A stretch of 64,000 nt of DNA from Porphyra umbilicalis (taxonomy: Eukaryota > Rhodophyta > Bangiophyceae > Bangiales > Bangiaceae), in NCBI GenBank assembly GCA_002049455.2, contig KV918761.1, forward strand, positions 682,001-746,000. Reading direction: 5' to 3'. Both the position numbers and the translations under genes were made by a program. Numbering within the stretch: the stretch's first letter is position 1; every line of letters begins with the position of its first letter. Shown in pieces: positions 11,744 through 23,343 of the stretch. A model generated the notes under the pieces. That model searched no databases. It saw only the letters and a program-made list of their open reading frames with translations, and was not told where the DNA came from.

Positions 11744-12536
11744 CTACCGGGGGGGGGGGGGTCGCGTCGGGGGGGTGCTTGCCATGCGTCCGCACGCGTT
11801 GCCGGTCGGTGCGTGGGTGAGCCGCGGAGCTGTGCTCGCAAGTGCGGTTGTCGGCCTGTGCGGCGGCGGCCCGTCCGCATGTCGAGCGGGTGCTGGTGCG
11901 TGTGTGTGGGGACACTCGGGCGGCTGGCCTCGGAACATGTGGGGCACCAAGGAACGCACTCAAACGATCACGACCTCCCCCCCAATTGCATGGAGAAACA
12001 CGGCCCGCGTTCCTCCACGCCCCAGTGCTTCACTCGGTGGCTGCGAGAGGCACGCGCCCAGGCGCAGGGCAACCAACATGGGCGACCAAACATCAGCACC
12101 TTTATGGACATGCCGTCATGGCGACGTGCAGGCAGGCAAAAAAAAAGCAACCACAGCGGGCCACCACCCCACGCGCCTCGGGAGCCGGCACACCGCGCAC
12201 ATTCGCGGTCGTCACCGGGAACGAGCCCACCAGCTGCTGCATGGCCGCAGCAGCCACCCCGGTCGTCGGGGACCAGTCAACGCTCCCACGGTCCACGACG
12301 TACCAGCGCTCGCTTGCTCACCACGATAAAAGAAAAAAAAGAAAGGAAAAAAAGAAAAAAGCAAAACAAGAAGGCCGTGCGCGTGAGAGACGAGGTACGG
12401 GACCCACTCGATCCACAACAGCTGCTCCAGAGGCGGCCAACTTGCCATCCCAGCATCGGCCCAAAAGCGGCACCGTCGGCCCGACGGCACCCGCGTCCGC
12501 TCGTCCCCCCCCCCCCAGCACCAAGCTAGGATGCGC
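11744..12536. other. Convergent intergenic region
   Basis: 3' flanks of the AP endonuclease (+) and the small PDCD4-signature protein (-). An A/G-rich tract at 12325-12370 reads as a T-rich stretch downstream of the minus-strand gene and may belong to its 3' end. No gene seen. Confidence 0.4.
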
Positions 12537-13156
12537 CTACAGGCTGCCGCCGCTCTCCGAGCCCAGACTCGGGGCCTTTTCCACCTTGTCCTTGTTGTCC
12601 ACCTTGGCGGCGGCCACGCTCAGATGAGCGACCGGCCGGGAATCGGTGGCGGGCACTGGGTCCAGCGAAAAGTCCCCGCCATCCGAGTCGTAGTTGGGGT
12701 CGTGCGTGTCCACCGCCGCGGGGCCGTCGGCAGTCATGATGTCGCCCCAGGTGCCCTTCCCACCGGCGCCGCCCTTCTTCGGCAGCCCGCGCAGACCCGA
12801 GCCTGCACGCATCGATGAGGGAGAGAGCAACGTGGCAACATGTAAAAGAAAGAACGAGAAAGTATCAAGACAAGGAACCAGATTTAGAACCTGCGCACAA
12901 GGCTGCAAGTAGGAGGGACAGGACAGCGGCGGTAGCATCAACCCGAGCAGTGCAAAGAGCTGCTCAGATGTGCGGCAGCATGAGCCTCCAAGACTGCAGC
13001 GCGAACTGCAAGCTCGGAGACCCAGCAAGCCCTCACCAGCCAAATCACCGCAGCGACAAACAAAGAAGAAAAAAACGTACCCGGAACATGGCGGTCAAAC
13101 GCGCGCGCACTAGGAGACTTGGGCCCGCTGCGCGCGGGGCTCTTTGGGCTGCGCAT
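12537..13156 (-). CDS. Small protein with PDCD4/MRF N-terminal signature
   Basis: Coding complement(join(12537..12802,13081..13156)), 113 residues. The Ser/Pro/Arg-rich start (MRSPKSPARSGPKSPSARAF) leads to SGLRGLPKKGGAGGKGTWGD and then DTHDPNYDSDGGDF, the block that precedes the MA3 domains in animal PDCD4 and plant MRF proteins. After it comes only a charged tail (KVDNKDKVEKAPSLGSESGG) and a stop, so both MA3 domains are absent. The join at G|GC (Gly) is in phase. The start ATG lies four bases after a strong acceptor (ttttttctccacag), suggesting another intron in the 5' UTR. Function is unknown. In the larger relatives the block is in the unstructured region of translation regulators. Confidence 0.75.
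12803..13080 (-). other. Intron of the PDCD4-signature gene
   Basis: 278 bases on the minus strand. The donor is GTACGT, directly after CATGTTCCGG. The acceptor is gcgtgcag, preceded by a long pyrimidine-rich stretch. Splicing joins HVP-G-SGLRGLPKK in phase. Confidence 0.85.
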
Positions 13157-14470
13157 GCTGCTGTGGAGAAAAAAGGCGCCCACGAGCGGGCGCGAGCGCT
13201 CTGCCGGTCGGGGTCGAGTACACGGGGAGCTCAACCGCTCGCAAACGATCCACACAGCCGGCGCGGGGGTCAACGCAGGTGTGAGTTGGGCAGAAGCAGT
13301 GAGGGGATGGTGCGGCGCGCTGCACACCAGCGGGGGGGAGGTCACAGAGACGAGCAGACGATCACAGAGGTGCGGTGACGATGGATATGCTCCTCAGCCA
13401 GACGCTCGCAAGCTATTTGGAGTGTGCGCGGGCAGGCCCTCAACCACCCCGCAGCGTGTGCCCAACAAAAGGCAGCACCAGCGTAGCCACTAAGGAGGGT
13501 GCGCGGCAGTCGCCCATGCCCTCCGTGTGATCCTCCGTGGCCAGCAGCCCGGACGGCCCGCCCGGGCCGCTCGCGCGTCCAGACACTGCTCAAAAGGAGC
13601 AAGACAGAGGGAGGACAGCGCACCCTCCCTGGTCCAAAGGTCCCACCGCCAGCGCGAGCGCCTCCTGAACACCCAGAGTGCTCGTGTGCCTGCAGGAACG
13701 CTGGAGAAGGGGGGGCACCACCACAGCACGAGCCCATCGTGCAGCAAAAGGCCTGGAAGCGGGGGCCAGGGAGACACAGCAAAGAGTTGAGGTGTGGGGG
13801 GTGGCGTGGTCGGGTCAACTGCTTGGAAAACGCGGATCAGGAGCACCTGAGCGTGCACGAGTGTTGAGCCTCCACGTGTGAAAAAATCTGCCGGTCCAGT
13901 TGGAGACACACTGCTTCAAGCCGCCAATGGGAGGCAGACGTGCAAAGCATCTTCTTCGGCCATAGACAGGAACGGCCGTGAGTGGTCCCGAGATTTGAGA
14001 TAGTGGAGATATGTACCATGCAGCACATCGACAGAACCTGGGCCTGTCGATCAACGTGGAAGTATTTTATTGTAATGTAGCAGAACTGTGTAATCCTAGC
14101 GTACGTCTAGACGCCAATGGTACAGTAGTTGTTGCTGACAGTTTCAATGCTCAGTATCACACAGTATTGCAGACGAGTGGGCACCTCGCTGTCTCGCGGG
14201 CTACCGTCTCAGTGTATTTTTCATTGCCCGCATGCAAACATTGCATGCACCGCAACCACCAGGGCCACCGAAGACTCTGTCACTCCCCACTGGTTCGCCT
14301 TTTTGTTTGCACCAGGAGCTGTCACCGTTGTCCCCCGCGGCTCTCGATCTTAGTTCGACCGTTCTCCCTCAGTCCCACAACCCACACCGCCGCCCTCTGC
14401 CGCGGTACCCTTTCTCTGTCGCCCTGCCGTCCCCGCTCCCCTTTGCTCGCGCGTCGGCACACCCGCAACC
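13157..14470. other. Intergenic, 5' flanks of two divergent genes
   Basis: Probably holds a 5' UTR intron of the minus-strand gene near 13161 and the pyrimidine-rich leader of BAP31 from about 14340. No domain recognised in the open frames on either strand. Confidence 0.4.
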
Positions 14471-15326
14471 ATGAGCGTCGTGTGGCTGGCCGTCTTTGCG
14501 GCGTTGTGCGTGGAGCTGGTCTTCACCGCCATCCTGGTTGCGCCTCTCCCGATTGTCATTCGCAATGGCATTGCGCGGTTCATCTACCGGTACAAACTGG
14601 GGGACAAGCTTAGCTTCTTCCTCCGCTTTGCGACGCTGGCGCTGATGTTTGCCGTCTGGGATAGCGTGCAGGTACGTGTGGCGTGTCCCATTAGTGTGCT
14701 GGACTGGGTGCCCGACTCGTCCTTGTGGTTCTGGCCTCCAGCCGATGGTTTTTTTCTTTCGTTGCCGGTTCAGTGGTTACCTGCTCATTTGTCTCGAGCT
14801 GTGACCTGGCACACCCCTGCCGTGGTTCTCGTTGTTGGCGTACTGACATCAGTTTGTGGTTGTCTCTGTTCCTCTTGTCTGCTTGGTGATCGCTCCTGTA
14901 CTCCCACGGTCTCATCACGCACAGGACTTGCAACGCCTGGAGAAGAAATACGCGGCAAGCGACGCTAAAGAGAACGGCCCCGTCGACCCAGTGTCAGGCG
15001 GCAACACCTCCTTCCAGCAAACGTCGTTTGACCGCCAGCGCAAGTTCCGTGCCGAGCGCAACCTGTACCTGTCGGGCATGACCCTGACGCTTCTTTTTGT
15101 TATCCGCCGGCTGGTGGAGATGTCGCAGGAGAGCGCAATCTCTCTCGAGGCGATAGCCGCCATGGAGGCGCGACTCACCGCTGCCGGTGCGGCGCCCACG
15201 GCGGGCAAGGTCACCACCCTGCCAGACGGAGAGAAAACCGTGCGTGGCGGGGCGAGGAAGCGGGCCAACGCCACCAACTTGGCGGAAGCGGCGGGTGTCG
15301 AGATGGGGAGCTTGAAGCAGAAGTAG
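14471..15326 (+). CDS. BAP31/BCAP31-like ER membrane protein
   Basis: Coding join(14471..14671,14925..15326), 200 residues. ER-resident membrane protein of the BAP29/BAP31 family, involved in ER export and quality control of membrane cargo. Three hydrophobic segments sit at about residues 2-25, 43-62 and 104-122. The family hallmark RKFRAERNLYLSGMTL is followed by LLFVIRRLVEMSQES, matching the RAQRNLYIAGF...RRLV block of animal BAP31. The tail is short and ends LKQK, a partial lysine-type ER signal, and lacks the long coiled coil of animal proteins. The start is preceded by cgcaacc. It converges on SRP9, another early-secretory gene. Confidence 0.93.
14672..14924 (+). other. Intron of the BAP31 gene
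   Basis: 253 bases, donor GTACGT, acceptor cgcacag. It lies between codons (DSVQ | DLQRLEKK), and both sides match the BAP31 family. Confidence 0.92.
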
Positions 15327-15749
15327 TCGAGGTACATATACTTTGGGGGGGTTGGGGTGGGGTGCACATAAACTGTATGTGGGTATAGCAGCATGTTGCC
15401 AACAGTATGCCCGAACACCATGCACGTGATCAATGAGCGGCATGGCTCAACAGACAACCGGACGTGAGTCACCTATGATTGCACACCTTGACGAACGGCG
15501 CCAGGTGCATCACAATGTTCGACTGGTCCGGAAGCCCCCAAGGTACCTCTGACACCGAGTGCCAAGCCGCGCGAACAGAGTGACCCAATCACAAAAGAAA
15601 AAGACTGTGCTTGTCGGCCCGATACCCCAAACTCTTATAGACGCGTGCGCATGTGCTTTTCAAAACACAACCGTCGAGCACACGCAACTCACTGGCTCCC
15701 TGGTCGCCGCCGCGCTCATGCAGAGCCGCATCCCCCTGCCACCCCAGAG
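15327..15749. other. Convergent 3' regions of BAP31 and SRP9
   Basis: No gene seen. It holds a G-rich stretch at 15343-15362 and the facing 3' ends of the two genes. Confidence 0.5.
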
Positions 15750-16226
15750 TCATGCCCTTGGGGGAGCGGCCGACAGCTCCTCGTCGTCCACTCCTTCGGC
15801 CGTCATCCGCTCCATCATCCAGCCCGTCAAGTCCTCTAACCGGCGCAGCTCAGCCCGGGACGTCGTGCGGTACTTCACGGTCTTGACATCGTTGGTCACC
15901 TTGAACACCAGCGCCCCATCTTTGCCCCGGTACTTCCAGCTGTGCCTCGTCTACAGTCGGACCACAAGAGGTGCGCGCAGGCAAGCACACACACGTCACA
16001 CAACAGTGTACCGAGTCGAACAGGACACGACGCAAGCACAAAGCCCAGAGGAGTCAGACAAATGACACGGGGAAAGAGAACCGGCAGCATCACTGATGAG
16101 AGGCGAACCTGGTGCGCGAGATGCCTACTCCCAATGCAAAGAGACGCAACGTACCCGTGACGGATGGGCGAGGAAAATGGCGCGAGCCGACTCTGCGAAG
16201 TCGTCCCAGGTCGTGGCATATGGCAT
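15750..16226 (-). CDS. Signal recognition particle 9 kDa subunit
   Basis: Coding complement(join(15750..15950,16155..16226)), 90 residues, close to the 86 of human SRP9. SRP9 pairs with SRP14 and binds the Alu domain of SRP RNA to pause elongation during ER targeting. The N terminus MPYATTWDDFAESARAIFLA aligns with the family's TWEEF...A..LY block. Exon 2 carries WKYRGKDGALVFKVTNDV, matching the LKYRHSDG...KVTDD core, followed by the TVKYRTTSRAELRRLEDL helix. The exon boundary falls in the HPSR loop in phase 0. The Alu-domain subunit implies a metazoan/plant-like SRP. Confidence 0.92.
15951..16154 (-). other. Intron of the SRP9 gene
   Basis: 204 bases on the minus strand, donor GTACGT, acceptor gactgtag. 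It joins LAHPSR to TRHSWKYR in phase 0. Confidence 0.9.
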
Positions 16227-17674
16227 GGCGGAGCACTGTACCAGGGTCAAAGACCGGCCGAGACCAGCGTCAAATGACACACAGACGGAAGGATAGAGTG
16301 TGGAAAAAGGGACGATGACGGAGTGGACGCGTGCGCCGTGCAAAGGTCTGAAACGACCGAGCGGGCAGCGACCCAGCCGTACGGCATCGCCACAGCAGAC
16401 CGACGCGCGGCACAACGTCGGGTGTGCGATCAAGGTGCGGCTGTCCCCGACTGCCCAAACAGGACGAATCTTCCAAGGGAGGCAACGGTTGGTCTGCCAA
16501 AAAAAGTGATCCATTTTCAGACCACAAGTGCCATTTTCCATACGCGTCGGGACCAAGGAAGTGCCGCTCTCCTGTTTCTTGTGTCGGGAGGAGGCTGGGT
16601 TGGTTCCCCAGCCAGCGCGTCGCTCAAAGGGACCCTTTTGGCATGACGATACAGGCAAAGGCGCTTTCCTCCATGTGAAGCACTACAGCGCAGGTCGACT
16701 CGGCGTCCACACCGCGTCCGGCGGTGTATGCGGAACAACGTGATGGGGTTGTTTCGTCTGGTGCATGGAAACCGATCTTGCGGTATTGTCTCTCCACTTG
16801 CTGTCCGTCCACCGTGGCCGCATTGACCCTTGTCTTTGTTGCACCCGGCGGATGAGCAGCAAGGTCCATGAGAAGCCAACCCCGACTTGGTGCGATGGAC
16901 AACCACTCGGTGGGCGGGACAAGACAGTGGGATGACGAACTCGTCGAACAGCGGAGGCAGGGATCGCTTGCAGTCGCCACAGAGAGTCATACCGCAGCCA
17001 CGGGCCACAGCACACATACCGCGCAAAAGGAGGTCAAAGAAAATAAGGTTGACACGGCTCGGCCCGTTTCGAAAAACTCCTCGCCGCTCCTACAACCCGG
17101 GCGCATCACGCACCAGACTCCCCACACGCACTCGCCTCGCGCGGCCGCCCACCCCCCTTCCCGACGCACCGGCGGCAGCGGGAACCGCCGCCAGAGCAAC
17201 ACCCACCGCCGCCGTCAACAACGTTGGCACTGGCGGGGCGCGCGAGGCAGCACCCGCCCGTCGCGGCCGGCGCGGGAGCGCGCGACAGCGCGGGGTGGCG
17301 GGCGTGCGATCCGCACCACAAGTCCGCCACGAGCGGTCGGCCGCTCGTCGCCGCTCGCACGTCGACAGCCGCTCGCCGCCGGCAGGCAGTCGGGGTGCGC
17401 AACGACCACCGGGCGCACCTTGGCCAACGGCGGCGGCGGTGGCGGCAACGACGCGCCCGTTGCCGGCGGCGCCGGCCGTACGGCGCGCGGCGCGTCGGCC
17501 ACACGGCCAGACGCGCCACCGCCACCGAGGCCGCCGGGCGGCAGGTGCCGCCCAGACGACGCGCGCCGCACCGCGCATCCAGCACACGGCAGGCACGCCC
17601 CCCACCACGCAACCAAGAGTCGGGGACCCTCCCACAGCGTCCACAGCGTCCACACCATCGCCCCCTGCGCCACC
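16227..17674. other. Intergenic, no gene recognised
   Basis: SRP9 promoter side up to about 17050, then GC-rich DNA leading to the 3' end of the BRAP2-like gene. Open frames are long but compositional. Confidence 0.4.
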
Positions 17675-20263
17675 TCACCGCGCCTTGTGGCGGCGGAGCT
17701 TGCGCAGCCGCTCCCGGGGGCTCGCGCCCACCCCCACAATGTCTGCGCCGGCGGCCCCCCCCCCCTCCCCCCCCCCCCCGCCGGCGTCGCCGACGACGAG
17801 CCCCCCCCCCCCCCCCCCCCCCGACTCGGCAATGCGCCCCGCCGTGTCCAAATGCGCACACACATCCCGCAGCTGCTCCTCGAGGTCGTCCCGCGCCGCC
17901 GCCGCCGCCGCCGCCTCGGCGCGCGCGGCGTCGAGGGCGGCCGCCCACCCCGCCTTGTCGCGGAGGAGGCTCTCGTTCAACGTTTTCAAAAACGCCCCCT
18001 GCTCCACCGCCGTCGCCGCCTTGCGCGCCGCCGCGCGCGCCTCCTTGGCGGCGGCCGCCTCAGAGGCGCGCGCCGCCGCCGCGTCGGCTGCCGCCGCGTC
18101 GGCGCGCGCGGCCGCCGCCGCCGCTGCCGCGGCCGCCGCGTCGGCGCGGGCAGTGGCCGCCGCGGCGGCGGCGGTGGCGTCGGCAGCGTCTGCGCGCGCG
18201 GCCGCCGCCTCGGCGCGCGACGCGGCGACGAGCGTGTCCATCCGCGACGCGTAGACGGCGGCGCGCACGGCGGCGGCTTCCGACTCGTCTTGGCCGTCGG
18301 CGTCGACGCCGCCGAGGCCATCGTCGTCGCCGTCCATGCCGGGGGGGAAGCCGCCGGTGGGGGTGCCGGCGGCGGCGGCCGCAAACTTGCCGTCCCCGTC
18401 CCACGCGCTGCGCTTGGTCGCCCCGTCGGTGGGGGCGGCGGCAGGGGCGGCCACGCCCGTGGCCGTGCCGCCGCTGCCGCCGCCGCGGCCGCCGCTGCCG
18501 GCCGGCGACGCGGCGACGGCGGCGGCGGCCGAGGCCGCGCCGCCAGTGGCGCCGCCCGCCGAGGCGGCGGCCCCCCATCCGACGCACGCGCCCGCCGCGC
18601 CCGCCGCCGACGCGGCGGCGCCCCCCCCCCCAGCGTCGGCCGCCGACGGCCGCCCCTCTGCCACACACCGCCGCGGCAGTTCGACAATCTTGCCGTCCCC
18701 CAAGTTGGTCAACAGCCGGTGCACAAAGCGGTCGCCCACATAGTCCCACACGCGCCCCCCCGCGCGTGCCGAGAGCGCAATCGCAAACGGGTGCTGCGTC
18801 GCCTCAAAGTGCTGCAACGCGTGGTACGATACGTCCCGCCCGCACCCAACGTTGGCGCACACGAGGCACATCCACAGGGCGTCGGTCGTGCCGCACACCA
18901 TGCACGCCGTCGCTTCGGGGGTCAACTCGTGGGCGGTGCGGCAGACGGGGCAGCTGTTGATGTCCCACTTGCGGAGGCAGGCGGCGTGGAGGGTGTGCCC
19001 GCAAACGCTGGTGATGAGGCCGTGGCCTGCCGGGGGGGCGACCTCCGTGGCGACCGCAACTGCGGATGGGGCGGGGGCGGCGCTGCTGCTGCCGCCACCC
19101 GTGCCGCTGCCACTCCCCCCAGCGTCCCCGCTGCTGCTACCGCCGCCACCGGCATCCCCGCCACTGCTGTTGCTGCCGCTGCCCCTGCCGCTGCCGCTGC
19201 CGCTTCCCCCGGCGTCCACGGCTGCCGCACCACCCCCATCTGCCTCCTCCTCCGCCCCCCCACGAGCGACTCCAAACACACCGCACACGCCGGCAAGTCG
19301 GCCGCCGCCGGAAACAGGAGCTGCTGCCGCGGCGGCGCATCCCCCCCCCCCCCCCCTCCCCCATCCGCCTCGTCCCCCCCCTCCCCCCACCGAGGGACCA
19401 CCGCCGCCGCGGCGGCGGGTGCACCACCACCCTATACACCGGCCGCAGCGCGCACGTCTCTGCCGAGAGGCCCGACAAGTAGGCGCGCCCGTGGTTGGCC
19501 GCCCGAAACGCATCCGCCACCGCCGCCGACGCAAACGCCAAGACGACCGCGTAGCGGTTGCGCTCCGCCACGGGCCGCACGAGGCGCGCGTGCGCAAAGC
19601 GGTCCGACCAGGGGAGGACAAACGTGGCAAAATCCGCGGGCGTCATCAAGCCGGGCACGGAGAGGGCGGCGACGAGCACGGGGCCGCCGGTCGTGGAGGT
19701 GGTGACGGCGGCGGCGGCAGCGGCGGCAGCGGCGGCAGCAGCGGCGGCAGCCGTCAAAGTGGCGGCGGCGGGCGCGCCGACCACGCACGAGCAGCCGCCC
19801 GGGAGGGCGTGGAGGGGGCGGCTCCGCTCGTGCGCGCCGCCGAGCACGAGGCACCCGAGCGGCACGGCCGCGGCGCCGACGCCCACCTCAAATTCCATGC
19901 GCTCCCCGCCGGCGGGGACCCCGCCCGCGGGCGCCGGGGCGGCCGACGCAACGCCCCCGCCGTCAGGGGCGCCGTCGGGCGCGGGGGCGGCGGCGCGCGG
20001 CGGCGCCACGGACGGGGCGTCGACGACCGCCACGGCAGAGACGGCGGTAGCGGCGGCGGCGGCGGTGGTGGTGGCGGCGGTGGGGGTGGCGGTGGGGCGG
20101 CGGCGGGTGCGGCGGCGGGTGCGGTGGTGGGGGGGGCGGCGGCGGCCGCCGCGCGGGGCGGCGGGGCGAGCACGGGCGACCGCGCGTCGGTCAATGCCAG
20201 AGACGTGGGGGGTGGCGCCGGGGGTGGCCCCGCCGTCGCGGTCGGTCCCACCGGCGGCGGCAT
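17675..20263 (-). CDS. BRAP2-type RING/ZnF-UBP ubiquitin ligase
   Basis: Homologue of BRCA1-associated protein 2 (animal IMP, plant BRIZ). Domain order is diagnostic. First an RRM-like BRAP2 domain (VAALSVPGLMTPADFATFV ... NRYAVVLAFASA). Then a RING finger, split as LPACAVCLESL and SVCGHTLHAACLRKWDINSC-PVCR. Then a UBP zinc finger (ACMVCGTTDALWMCLVCANV, GCGRDVSYHALQHFEATQH, VWDYVGDRFVHRLLTN) and a C-terminal Ala-rich coiled coil. The three parts are in three frames. The breaks fall at G runs (about 19339-19391, and seven Gs near 19262-19268), each equal to one missing base. The Ala/Pro-rich N terminus from ATG 20263 is in a further frame and is tentative. Divergent from MnmG across about 530 bases. 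Confidence 0.87.
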
Positions 20264-20796
20264 GGCGGCGGCGCGTCGTCGCGGCGCCCACCGGCGGCCG
20301 GCGTCGCGGGCGCGGCGGCGCGTCGGGGCGGCCGCGTCGACGGCCGGCCGCGCGTCGGCCGACGGTGGTGTTGCGGCGTGCGGCGGCGGCGGCTGCCGAG
20401 AGGGAGGTCGGCCAGCGCGCGCCTGCGCGCGCCGCGGGCGGAATGGTGGCGTACTGGCCGGTGCCACTCCACGCGCGCATCGATCAAAAAGTCCAAAAGT
20501 GGCCTCCCTTGTGGTGTTGATCGACGTGCAGATACGCTGCCGTTTCCTTTTTGGTTGAGGTGCCTCGCGAGCCGGCTCGCGCCGGCGGCGCGGAGCTGGC
20601 CGGCGTGTTTGACCCTCGCGCCGCCCGTCACTCTCCGTGGCGCGCGACCCCGCCCCCCCCCCCCCCCCCCCCTCTCTGTCGCCCCCTCCACCCCCCCCTC
20701 TCTGTCGCCCCCTCCACCCCCCCCTCTCTGCCGCCCCGCGAGCCCCCCCCCCGACGAGCCACCTCCCCCCACAACCCGTGGCCGGACGATACGGGG
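20264..20796. promoter_or_regulatory. Divergent promoter region between BRAP2-like gene and MnmG
   Basis: About 530 bases between the two proposed start codons. It contains a lower-GC island (about 20460-20560) and the 26-base tandem repeat. No clear TATA box. Shared promoter use is inferred from geometry only. Confidence 0.4.
20671..20740. repeat. 26-base tandem repeat, about 2.7 copies
   Basis: The unit begins cctctctgtcgccccctcca, with copies starting at 20671, 20697 and 20723. The third has one substitution (ctgccg). It sits 55 bases before the MnmG start, so it is probably in the leader. Confidence 0.85.
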
Positions 20797-23343
20797 ATGC
20801 TGAGGATGGCGGCCGGCCGGCACAGCGGCGCGTTTGTCTCGGTCGCCGCTGCCGTGCGCGGCGGCGGCGGCCGCGCGGCGCCCCCACGGCGGGCGGCGGC
20901 GGCGGCGGCGTCCGTCGGGTCCGCAGCGAGTTCCTGGCGTGGCGCCCCGGCCGTGACGGCGGCGGCGTCTGCGGCGCCGCTGCCGGCACGGCGGCACGGG
21001 GCGGTGGCGCCGGCGCGGCGGCGGGGCCGCCGCGGCGCCCCCGCGCCGACCATGGCCGCCACCGCCGCCACGTCGGCTGGCGGCGGCGGCGCCGAGGCTG
21101 CCGACCCCGCCGCCGCAGAGGCCGCATCCGCCGCGTCCGCCGCCGCCGCCGCCGCGTCCGCCGCCGCCAAAGCCAAACCCGTCCTCCGCGTCGCCGACGT
21201 CCCCCACTGGGAGTCCACCTACGACGTGATCGTCGTGGGCGCCGGCCACGCCGGCATTGAGGCGGCCATGGCCGCCTCCCGCCGCGGCGCGCGCACCCTC
21301 CTCCTGACGCTCAACCTCGACCGCGTTGCGTGGCAGCCGTGCAACCCCGCGGTTGGGGGCCCCGCCAAGTCGACGCTCGTCCACGAAGTCGACGCCCTCG
21401 GGGGCCTCATTGGGCGCCTCGCCGACCGCACCTACCTCCAGCGGCGGGTGCTTAACCGCTCCAAAGGCCCCGCCGTGTGGGCGCTCCGCGCGCAGACGGA
21501 CAAGCGCGAGTACGCGGCGGCGGCGCGGGGGGTGCTCGACGCCGCCGCCGCGGGGCCGGGCTCTACGCTCGACGTGCGGGAGGGGATGGTCGACGACCTC
21601 GTCCTCGACGGCGCCGACGCGGTGGCGGGGGTGACGACGCACTTTGGGGGGGCGTTCCGCGCGCCGACGGTCGTGTTGACGACGGGCACGTTTTTGGGGG
21701 GGACGATTTGGGTCGGCGCCAAGTCCCTCCCGGCGGGGCGGGCGGGGGAGATGGCGGCGTTTGGGTTGACCGAGACGCTCGGGGCGCTCGGCTTTGAGAC
21801 GGGGCGGCTCAAGACTGGGACGCCCGCGCGCGTCGACTCGCGCTCCGTCGACTACTCGGTGATGGTGCCGCAGCCGTCGGATGAGGACGATCACTGGTTT
21901 AGCTTTGACGCGGCCGAGTGGAACCGCCGCCCGACGCTGCCGTGCCACCTGACGCGCACGACGGCGGCGACGCACCAGATTATTCGGGACAACCTGCACT
22001 TGACGCCCAAGTATGGGGGGTTTATGACGTCTGCGGGGCCCCGCTACTGCCCGTCGGTGGAGGACAAGGTCGTGCGCTTTGCCGGGCGGGACTCGCACCA
22101 AATCTTCCTCGAGCCCGAAGGGCGCACCACCCCCGAGCTGTACGTGCAGGGCTTTTCCACGGCCATGCCCGAACACGTGCAGCTGGCGATGCTCCACTCC
22201 CTCCCGGGCATGGAGGCGTGCAAGATGGTGCGGCCGGCCTACTCGGTCGATTACGACTACCTGCCGGCGACGCAGCTGTCGCGGACGTTGCAGACCAAGC
22301 GCGTGGCGGGCCTCTTCCTCGCCGGCCAAGTGTGTGGCACGACCGGCTACGAGGAAGCCGCCGCGCAGGGGTGGGTGGCGGGCGTCAACGCGTCGCTCGC
22401 GGCGGCCGGGGAGCCGCTGCTCGCCCTCCCCCGCGAGTCCTCCTTTATCGGCACGATGCTCGACGATTTGACGACCAAGGACCTCCGCGAGCCGTACCGC
22501 GTCCTCACCTCCCGCTCCGAGTACCGGCTGCTGCTGCGGGCGGACAATGCGGACGAGCGGCTGACGCCGCTCGGGCGCTCCCTCGGCCTCGTCGACGACC
22601 GCCTGTGGGCGGCGTACGCGGCCAAGCAGGCGCGCATTGCGGCCGAGGTGCGGCGCCTCGGCGGGACGCACGTGGCGCCCGACTCCCCGGCGGGGCGCCT
22701 CGTCGCCGACCGCACGGGCGCGCCGCTGCGCTCGGGCGCGTCCTTGACCGACGTCCTCCGCCGGCCGGGCATGCACTATGCGCACCTGGAGGGGCTCGGC
22801 TTGACGTCTGTGCCGGCGGCGGATGGCGGACCCGCCACGGCCACCGCCGCGGGCGGCGACGCAGACGGCGGCGGGTCGACGACGGCGGGGGCGGGGGCGG
22901 GGGCGGCGGCGGCGGCGGCCACCGCCCCCGCCCTCGCGACGGCGTATGAAAAGGAGCGCGTGGAGACGGAGATCAAGTATGCCGGCTACATCACCCGCCA
23001 AGCCGAAGACGTGGCGCGCGTGCGCGCGCAGGCAGAGCTGGCGCTGCCCCCCACCCTCGATTACGGGGCCATCCCCGGCCTCCGCACGGAGGCGCGGGAG
23101 AAGCTCGGCCGCGTGCGCCCCGAGACGCTCGGCCAGGCGGGGCGGATGGCGGGCGTCAACCCGGCCGACGTGGCGGTGCTCCTCGTGACGGTCGAGCGGC
23201 AGCGCCGGCGGGCGGCGCACGCGGTGCGGGCGGCGGCCAAGGAGGCGGACCGGGTGGCGGCGGGGGGGGGAAGGAGGGGGGGGGGGGGGGGGGGGGGGGA
23301 AGATGGGGCCCCCGTGGCCGTGGCGCCAAGCGCCGCCGCTTGA
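20797..23343 (+). CDS. tRNA uridine-5-carboxymethylaminomethyl modification enzyme MnmG/MTO1
   Basis: 848 residues. FAD enzyme that, with MnmE/GTPBP3, modifies wobble uridine-34 of organellar tRNAs. ATG 20797 begins an Ala/Arg-rich presequence of about 130 residues, so mitochondrial or plastid import is likely. The FAD-binding motif is [20 protein letters not shown]. Family blocks follow: [63 protein letters not shown] and [20 protein letters not shown]. The C-terminal domain includes [15 protein letters not shown] and ends in a Gly-rich tail with G runs at about 23267-23300, where the exact frame is uncertain. An Ala/Gly insert (about 22810-22930) interrupts the C-terminal part. The whole conserved region is in one frame. 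Confidence 0.95.
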   Translation: MLRMAAGRHSGAFVSVAAAVRGGGGRAAPPRRAAAAAASVGSAASSWRGAPAVTAAASAAPLPARRHGAVAPARRRGRRGAPAPTMAATAATSAGGGGAEAADPAAAEAASAASAAAAAASAAAKAKPVLRVADVPHWESTYDVIVVGAGHAGIEAAMAASRRGARTLLLTLNLDRVAWQPCNPAVGGPAKSTLVHEVDALGGLIGRLADRTYLQRRVLNRSKGPAVWALRAQTDKREYAAAARGVLDAAAAGPGSTLDVREGMVDDLVLDGADAVAGVTTHFGGAFRAPTVVLTTGTFLGGTIWVGAKSLPAGRAGEMAAFGLTETLGALGFETGRLKTGTPARVDSRSVDYSVMVPQPSDEDDHWFSFDAAEWNRRPTLPCHLTRTTAATHQIIRDNLHLTPKYGGFMTSAGPRYCPSVEDKVVRFAGRDSHQIFLEPEGRTTPELYVQGFSTAMPEHVQLAMLHSLPGMEACKMVRPAYSVDYDYLPATQLSRTLQTKRVAGLFLAGQVCGTTGYEEAAAQGWVAGVNASLAAAGEPLLALPRESSFIGTMLDDLTTKDLREPYRVLTSRSEYRLLLRADNADERLTPLGRSLGLVDDRLWAAYAAKQARIAAEVRRLGGTHVAPDSPAGRLVADRTGAPLRSGASLTDVLRRPGMHYAHLEGLGLTSVPAADGGPATATAAGGDADGGGSTTAGAGAGAAAAAATAPALATAYEKERVETEIKYAGYITRQAEDVARVRAQAELALPPTLDYGAIPGLRTEAREKLGRVRPETLGQAGRMAGVNPADVAVLLVTVERQRRRAAHAVRAAAKEADRVAAGGGRRGGGGGGGEDGAPVAVAPSAAA

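Noticed and set aside
20671..20740. Direct repeats as a CRISPR array
   Set aside because: The units abut with no spacers, and the genome is eukaryotic.
20191..23220. Minus-strand open frame of about 1000 codons opposite MnmG
   Set aside because: Low-complexity His/Arg/Gly composition and no domain. It is the antisense of a conserved enzyme.
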